From assembly GCA_025716855.1 (NCBI GenBank), contig JAIXMQ010000005.1:434001-498000 (forward strand): a DNA stretch of 64,000 bases, given 5' to 3'. The stretch is from Pilaira anomala (Eukaryota; Mucoromycota; Mucoromycetes; Mucorales; Mucoraceae). Shown here one piece after another: positions 57,131-64,000 of this stretch. Positions within the stretch are counted from its first letter, which is position 1. Each line of letters begins with the position of its first letter. The notes under the pieces were generated by a model, which worked only from the letters and a program-made list of their open reading frames with translations, did no database searches and was not told the DNA's origin. Made by a program: the position numbers and the translations under genes.

Positions 57131-58661
57131 CTGGATTTCCCACTGTTTTTGGGACTCGGTTTGAAAATTTTTGGGACTAAATGTCAGAGTTGTTTGAACA
57201 AAATCAGAATTATTTTTTGAACTATCTTTTATAATTTTTAGAAGACCAAACAACGGAAGTATATGTTAGTCTTATGTCGATGATGAGAATTGAGTACGAT
57301 GGTATAAGCGCAATGGAATTAAATGAGGAAGTGAACGAAACCGTTGGCATTACAGCTGAGACGGAACAATTTGAATCTGAACAAGAAGAGGAAGAGGAAA
57401 ACAGTTCGCAAGAAAAAAAAACCAGACCTACTGGGGATCATAAAAAAAAGAATTGGAAAAAAAAAGCTCGCTTACAGAAGCTACAGCGATCTTCAAATTG
57501 TAGGCTTTCTTGAGCAGCTTACCGAAGGTGTAAGTACTATGGAAGCAGTCAACTGTTTTGGCATATCAAGAAGCTCAGCATATAGGTTTAGAAGCCAATG
57601 GCTCTCATCTGGTGGGGGTAGTTCGTAAGAAGAGAGGGCCAGCTGAAGGTAGTATGTCATCCTTAAAACAGAAACATACAGACTTTATTATCAACTATAT
57701 TGAATAGTTTGCTACAGCAACTATTGAGCACATAAAAGACGAGCTAGTAAAAGAATTTAAGGATTTAGTAATTAGTAAATCTGGACTTCAGCGCCATATG
57801 AAGACCCATTGTGCGCTATCCTTAAAGCGATTAGAAAAAATACCAGCCAAGCGTAACGATGAAGACACTATACAACAACGAAGAGAACGTGTCGAAACGT
57901 TTATTGCTGACAAGGATATGGATTTTGAGCGCAACTGTGTGTTTTTAGATGGGGCAGGCTTCAATTTACATATAGTGAGAAATAGAGGATGGTCTGCAAA
58001 AGGAAAGCCTGCTAAGACCATTGTACCTACGAACAGAGGTACATCCATAACAACTTTAGGAGCTATATCTTCTGCTGGAGTTATAGATATATCGTTAAGA
58101 AAACCCACTTCGGCGACTAATGCTAAAAAGAGAAAGCTCGACGGAAAGGCTGTCAAAATCACGAAAGGTACCAATACCAGCCATTACTTAGCTTACCTTT
58201 GCAACGTCATGGATGTTTTGGATAAAAATAAGATGCAAGATTTTTACCTAGTAATGGATAATGCCCCAATCCATGGACCAAGAGGTAAGGTTATGAATGA
58301 TTATATTGTCAGTAGGGGTTATAAGTGTGTTTACTTGCCGCCATACTCCCCATTTTTGAATCCTATCGAAGAGTTTTGGTCTAAGGTTAAGGCAGGTATC
58401 AAAAGATCTCCTATCGATGGCAAGGATACTCTCACACCAAGAATATTAGAATCATGTTCTAAAGTAACTTTGAGTGATTGTAGAGGATGGATAAGACATT
58501 CTGTATCTTTTTTTTCTCGCTGCTTAGCTGAAGATCAGATGCTATAATTTTTTTTTAAAAATAATAAATATTCCAAAAACTGTAAATAATTGTTCAAAAA
58601 ATAATTATGATTTTGTTCAAACAACTCTGACATTTAGTCCCAAAAACAGTGGGAAATCCAG
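57131..58661 (+). mobile_element. IS630/Tc1-type transposon, inactive
   Basis: Ends start CTGGATTTCCCACTG and are flanked by TA (57129-57130 and 58662-58663). The inverted repeats (~95 bp left with an extra 22-bp segment, ~72 bp right) match well: GGGACTAAATGTCAGAG and its complement are on both sides. The transposase inside is broken. It sits between the CHD1-like and ULS1-like genes. Confidence 0.88.
57274..58547 (+). pseudogene. Dead IS630/Tc1-type transposase
   Basis: Same family as 6101-7492. An acidic N-terminal frame (57274) shifts near 57465 into the helix-turn-helix frame (SDLQIVGFLEQLTEGVSTME). A second shift near 57617 leads to VRKKRGPAEGS, a TAG stop follows near 57704, and then the catalytic part runs open from 57798. 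The catalytic D, D, E are still present in CVFLDGAGFN, VMDNAPIH and NPIEEFW, but the neighbouring Glu of the first motif is Gly. At least two frameshifts and one stop, so it cannot make a transposase. Confidence 0.9.
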
Positions 58662-59353
58662 TACTCTTTTACACTGGCCCTTTTATAATTAAATCACAAA
58701 CGGTGTTACCTCAACCTTTTTTTCTTTATTATCTTTTTTATTTACAAACTTAGGTGGTACAACAACCACTTTTTCTTATAAATACCCCCTTCATTTTTGT
58801 GATTAAATAAACTTTTAGATTTTACTAGAAACTTCAAATAAGTAATTAGGTTATCCTTATATTATCTCTGATATTTTGAACTGTCAAATCCATTCTGTAT
58901 ATATTAACTCTTCATTTTGATCTTCTGAATTCACTTTTGATAATTCGTTACCTGTCTTATATTTGATTATATTCTTTTTATTTGTATTGAAAACTATTGT
59001 ACTTCCTACGCTCCCATTAAAAACTGATTATTATCCCCTTGTTATTCTATAACGACGTCGATAATTCTTTTTAGAGTCTAGCTGTATCTCCCACTTTTTC
59101 AGCGAATAATATATCCAATCTTTTTAAATAAGTTGACAGCTATATAGTCTGGTGCTCACATTTTACTTTATTAATTGTTTGTTATACAACTTTAAATACC
59201 CTTCACTTGTATACTGCTATAAACTATTAGAAGTATCAATGGTTTACCATTTTCCCAACTCCCACCACTTTATTTTATTTTATTTTTACAAAAATTATAC
59301 TTTTATTTTTAATTTTTTTGAATATCATACTGTTATTTTTTTGAGTATCATAC

Positions 59354-59399
<46 letters not shown>

Positions 59400-59557
59400 A
59401 ATTTTATACTTTTTTTCTTTTTTGAATTTTATACTTTTTTTTTCTTTTCTGAATTTTATACTTTTTTTTTTCTTTTCTAATTTTATACTTTTTTTTTTTT
59501 TCTGAATTTTATACTTTTTTTTTTGAATATCTTATTTAAAATAATTTTTAAACTTAT
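58662..59557. other. Intergenic spacer with T-rich tandem repeats
   Basis: From 59281 to 59525 a unit of roughly 25-30 bp (GAATTTTATACTTTTTTTTTC, length varying by its T-run) recurs about six times around a 50-T homopolymer. It is close to the 3' end of the ULS1-like gene. No gene recognised. Confidence 0.55.
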
Positions 59558-62458
59558 TTACGGCCGAGTAGAAGGACCGGGCATATTATTTGTATGGGAA
59601 ACATTTCCTTGTTGAGGAGGAGGACCACCACGGAAGAGGTAAACCATTTCTTGCAAACCAATTCTTTCATTTGTTTGACCATCTCCTTCACCAAAGACAC
59701 CATCCGATATTTCCTATTTTAAAGAAATGTTTATAATATGTTTTAAATATCTATTATGACATACGTTACCTGTTTCTTTGATTGCAGTTCAAGAATCCGT
59801 TGTTCTATTGTATCATTGATGAAAATTCGGTGTACTTCCACGGGTTTGCTTTGTCCAATTCGATGCACCGGTCAATGGCTTGATTTTCTAAAGCGGGATT
59901 CCACCAGACATCCAGCAAAATAACGCGATTAGCGCAAGTAAGATTCAGACCCAATGAACCACATTTAGTTGATACAAGGAGTACTGTGATACTTGGGTCT
60001 CTAAAGAATTGGTTTACTGCTTCAGCTCTTGCTTAATATTCATCGAACCATCATAGCGAAGGAAACGAATTCCTTTTCAGTCAGAGGTTTTTCAACCAAG
60101 TCCAATAAAGCAGTGAACTGAGAGAACACAATTGTTTTGTCTTGGCCACCCGTTTCAATATCAGTTTCTTCCAAGATCTCAATCATCTTGTCGATTTTAG
60201 CACTAGAAACAATTGTTGAATCTCGCAATTTGTGCAGCCTGTTGTGCATTGAGGGGAGCTCTTGATTCTTCATAAATTTCAGGCGCATGATGCTTAAAAA
60301 GTTATCAATAGAAACAAGACGGTTGTTATCCAAGGCACCACGGCATTGAGGGCATCGTCTATCAGATCCCGTGTTACTGTTCCAATATCCATCAAAGCAT
60401 TCTTTACACAAGATATGACCACAGTTTGCAATTACTTGAGCATTTTCAGCAATGTCCATACAGATAGGACATTGTATATCGATTAAACTGGCAGAATCAC
60501 TTAATAATCTCGAAACAACATCATTGCTCATTTCCGAAGCCAATTGTATCTGTCTATCTTCTTCTGCTTGATCTGCTGCTTCATCTGCTTCTGTTCTTGC
60601 TTTTAAAGTCAAACCTTGGGTGTAAACATGCTTGTCTTAAACGTAACAAAAGTGACAAGACCGACTTGAAATTTCTCATCACAGTTCCTGCAGCCATGTA
60701 TCTACTGAATCGAGCTTGTGCTGTTTGATTTACATATTCATAATGGTTCGTTCATCTTCTGTAAAGTCGATATGTGTCATATGCACATTTCTTTCAGGCA
60801 AGTCAAGAATAGGACGACCATCAATCAATGCTTTCTTTGATCTACGAAGTGTAACAGCTTTCATCAAGGTTCTAGGCATTTCTCAAGGCCTTTTCAGTAT
60901 TTCCACTCTTCATAGGCTTGGTAATCGATTCTCTGAATTCCTCCCAGATACAGAAAGGTCGAATACGCAAGAAACGAATTAAGGAATACAGTTCATCAAG
61001 TTTGTTTTGTACAGGCGTTGCGGTCATACACCAGCGATGGGTAGCTTCAAGAGAGCAACAACCAATAGCAGCAAGGGTTTTCTTGTTCTTGATGGTATGA
61101 GCTTCATCCAAGATCACACGATGGAACTTAATCTTGGAAAGTGGACCTTGGTAGCTTTCTTTAAAGTTTGTGCATTCACTGAATAAGAAGTGAGGATGAC
61201 ATCATAAAGTGCAAACTCGTATGGATTAGAAGGACGGTTGGGACCATGATAGACTAATACCTTGAGTTGAGGGGACGTCTTGGTTTCGATTTCACGTTTC
61301 CATTGATCGATTAAAGAGACAGGACAGATGATTAAAGTTCCTTTACCTTGAGTTCACCTGGTCCGAGCTGATCACGTGGAAGAATTGTACTATGATCTAC
61401 AGACGTGTAATCCGTACAGGGATTTGCAACGATGATTGACATTGCTTGAATGGTTTTACCAAGACCCATATCATCCGCCAAGATACCACCTCGATGATTA
61501 GGAGAGTCCTCCATCTTTTGCATCCATTGTAAGCCAATTTTTTGATGCTCCATGAGAGTAATAGAGAGACCTTCGGTGTACCAATTCTTTCTTCAGGGGA
61601 TGGAATGCTTTCCTCCACAGTATGTTGTAACAAGTTGATGATATCTTGTTCAACATCAGCATTAGGATTAGGCCGTGTTGCATCATTTTCAGCAAGTCGT
61701 CTGTACGTGGGTCAAGTCTTAAAGAACCTTCTCCTTCACCGTGGAATTCATATCTTCTAGCTCTGTCAAGTAAGGGCACAGTTACATCCGGTGTATTGTC
61801 TTCAAAACCAGTAGGGAAAGCCTGTACACCATCATCATCATCGTCATCGTCATCAATAATATGGTATACAGCAGAATTACGTGGTGGTTGAGGTAGACGT
61901 ACTGGACGTACGGGTTGTGTTGGTACACTTCCTTCACCAGGTGTAGGATAAAGTAACTGTGAATTAATGAAAGGATTGTCGTTATCATTGGTTAAATCAA
62001 TCCAGTCACGACCGTCACCATCACTCTCCTCTGTTAAATCAATTAACATTGCAGATGGACCAGAAGCAACGATGACACTATCATCATCATCGTCATCATC
62101 AAATATTTCAATAACTGGAACATTAGGAGGCGGCATAAAGTTACTTTGGGCGGGTTCAATAGGTGATATAGTATTATCACTAAGTATTATTACTTCAGGA
62201 GATTCAGGAGTATTTTCAAATTCAGTAGTTTCAGGCTCCGTAGCAGTAACAGGTTCGATAGTAGTTTGAAGATTGGCTGAAGCGGCACCAAGGTAATCTG
62301 TATCATAATCATCAGAATCAGAAAAGATAGCTTCATTAAAGAGATCAATGATGGGGCTTTGATTACTTTCTGAAGCATTGGAATCAGTAGAGATATCAGT
62401 AGTAGTTGGGATTTCATTAGCTAAATAGTAATTATATTAGTAAATTTGTTACTATGTG

Positions 62459-62519
<61 letters not shown>

Positions 62520-62857
62520 TTCAAATTGAAGATTATTTAAATCATTAGAGTCATTAGAGACATTAGAGGTATTAGAGGTATTAGAGGTATTAGAGGTATT
62601 GGAGGTATTAGAGGTATTGGAGGTATTAGAGGTATTGGAGGTATTAGAGGTGTTAGAGGTATTGGAGGTATTCTTATCAAGACCAGCTTCAGCTTTAGCA
62701 GTACGAAGACTCTCTGAAGTGTCATGGCAGACTTCATCATCAAGATCAGCGTCAGTTTTTGTGGAGTGAGTGTCATCTGTCAAGCTAAGAGCAGATGTAG
62801 CCTCATTATGATTTTCAGTAACTATAAATAAAAGTGTATCAGTATAAATGAACTTGT

Positions 62858-62893
<36 letters not shown>

Positions 62894-63611
62894 CTTCAGT
62901 ATGAAGACTGTCTGGATGAATGTTCTCTTTGTGATCTGTATCACCAGAGAAGGTTAACTTTGGTTTAGTATCATTAGTGTTTTGCACCTCATTATGAGTT
63001 ATTGATAAATAACCTAAGGGTCCAGGCTTGAGACGTTTGGTATTAACAGGGAGTTCACCTTCAAACTTTCGCTTTGATGAGGATGATGAAGAAGAAGATA
63101 TATTATATGCAGAAGAAAAGGAGGAGGAGGAGAATGAAGAAGAGTTGTTATTGTTGGTATGTATAGGAGAAGAAGAGTGATGATCACCTTTCATATGTTT
63201 ATATGAAGATAAAATGGTATCTTCTTTTTCTCTTTCTTTTCGTTTGCCTAATATGGTAGTATTTGGTTCGTTTGAAGAAGAAGAGGAGAAACTATTATTA
63301 TGCGCAGTAATATTTTGTTGTTGTTGTTTTACTTGACGTCTTTGAGTAACTATGCGTTGCTTTCGAAGGTCTTCCATGTCAACACCTAACATAGACCATT
63401 CAGATGGGTTTTCAAGCCCTGCTTCAACGAAAAAATTGTAAGTACTGTCATCAAGGACCATGTCTTTATTTTGTTGTTGTTCCAAGTCATGAAGATCAAT
63501 TATTGAACTTGTACTGTCTGGGGAATTGGGTCCAACACCATGAGAAGTAAAGTCTTCTCTGTTACCTGTGTTATTATTATTATCTTTGGTATAATATCTT
63601 GTTCTGGACAT
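59558..63611 (-). pseudogene. ULS1/Rad5-like SNF2 translocase with RING and SUMO-interaction motifs, frame repeatedly broken
   Basis: Proteins of this type are SUMO-targeted ubiquitin ligases and DNA translocases. Exon 1 is 63611-62894, exon 2 62821-62519; exon 3 begins at 62420; the last exon is 59713-59558. The N-terminus holds several SUMO-interaction-like motifs (EVIILSD, VIEIFDDDD, AMLIDLTEE). Then come [37 protein letters not shown], a C3HC4 RING (CPICMD...CGHILC...CPQC, about 60480-60345), and lobe 2 with VLLVSTKCGSLGLNLT. The catalytic half needs at least nine single-base frame corrections (near 61703, 61572, 61347, 61135, 60885, 60744, 60650, 60062, 60030, 59866), almost all explainable as one base lost from a short homopolymer. 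It is either a young pseudogene or a locally erroneous consensus. No HIRAN domain seen, hence ULS1 rather than Rad5. Confidence 0.78.
62561..62671 (-). repeat. 9-bp coding minisatellite (Asn-Thr-Ser)n
   Basis: About twelve copies of a 9-bp unit, alternating AATACCTCT and AATACCTCC on the minus strand, encode an uninterrupted NTS run in exon 2 of the ULS1-like gene. Likely polymorphic. Confidence 0.85.
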
Positions 63612-64000
63612 GATTGGGTAAAATAAAAAATAAAATATGGCAAAGAAGAAGAAGAAGAAAAGAGAAATGAAAAGAAAAAAAAAAAAAAGGGCGTTTTGTT
63701 TACTTGAAGTAAAAGTCACATCTGATGACGCCCGTATTCGCTCACCCAGAAAAGTTAAATAAGAGAAATAAAAAGCAATTGAAGAGATCAAGTATTAGCA
63801 GCAGCACTCTTTGGTAAATATATGTTGGCTTGTTAATACAAAGTAATGACATGAAGGAACTAACATCGGGGTTAATTATATTATATCTCCTTTTTGTTAT
63901 ATATATGCATCTTGTGCATTCAAAGGACCGTGCTTTTTTTTTAATAGAATACAGAAAAGCTTTTGAAAGTAGATGGTATAAATATTCTCATTTGATTTGG
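63612..64000. other. Upstream region of the ULS1-like gene
   Basis: AT-rich with purine tracts; presumed promoter. No other gene seen before the window ends. Confidence 0.4.

Noticed and set aside
1..64000. tRNA, rRNA and CRISPR arrays
   Set aside because: No cloverleaf with a recognisable TTCGA arm, no rRNA-like blocks and no regularly spaced repeats with unique spacers were found by eye.

Overview
This is a stretch of an AT-rich fungal nuclear genome, most likely an early-diverging Mucoromycota (Mucorales-type) species. The evidence is short T-rich GT-AG introns of about 50-100 nt, very frequent A/T homopolymers, fungal markers (chitin synthase, the DASH subunit Dad1, 51-kDa complex I subunit, alpha-arrestin, Tpo1-like MFS transporter) and decayed TA-targeting DNA transposons. 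No bacterial, viral, rRNA, tRNA or CRISPR features were found. The species assignment is inference; no taxonomic search was possible.

Layout. 1-3.7 kb: the 3' part of a chitin synthase gene, convergent with a GST-fold protein gene. 3.8-9.0 kb: a mobile-element block. A 4.8-kb element with perfect 64-bp inverted ends carries a 638-codon reading frame of no recognisable family. That frame is cut near its 3' end by a complete IS630/Tc1-type transposon, and a solitary Tc1-like end lies beside the block. 9-13 kb: POT1-like telomere protein (minus), a broken small gene, and ribosomal protein uS8 with a leader intron. 15-26 kb: MFS transporter, arrestin-like protein, a short SUMO-interaction-motif frame split by one stop, a small secreted cysteine-rich protein, a second GST-fold paralogue, and a six-exon MHYT-domain sensor. 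29.7-33.4 kb: an unassigned single-exon protein and a PAQR/adiponectin-receptor-like membrane protein. 36.8-44.6 kb: a decayed GH17 gene, NDUFV1 (complex I) with an apparent 3-nt microexon, CsbD-like protein, condensin subunit 2 and Dad1. 45-47 kb: a large multipass membrane protein. 48.4-51.4 kb: a cemetery of decayed mobile DNA, including an element with ~210-bp inverted ends. 53-56.7 kb: a CHD1-like chromatin remodeller whose second helicase lobe is absent. 57.1-58.7 kb: a dead IS630/Tc1 element. 59.6-63.6 kb: a ULS1-like SNF2/RING protein with SUMO-interaction motifs, whose frame is broken repeatedly by single-base losses.

Genes were reconstructed by hand from splice consensus, reading phase and family knowledge. 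Where total exon length is a multiple of three and motifs are continuous (chitin synthase, both GST-like genes, MHYT, PAQR, NDUFV1, condensin, membrane protein, CHD1) the models are fairly firm. POT1 and ULS1 have unresolved junctions. The genes do not form a pathway cluster; apart from the divergent or convergent pairs noted, they look like ordinary housekeeping loci separated by long AT-rich spacers and transposon debris.
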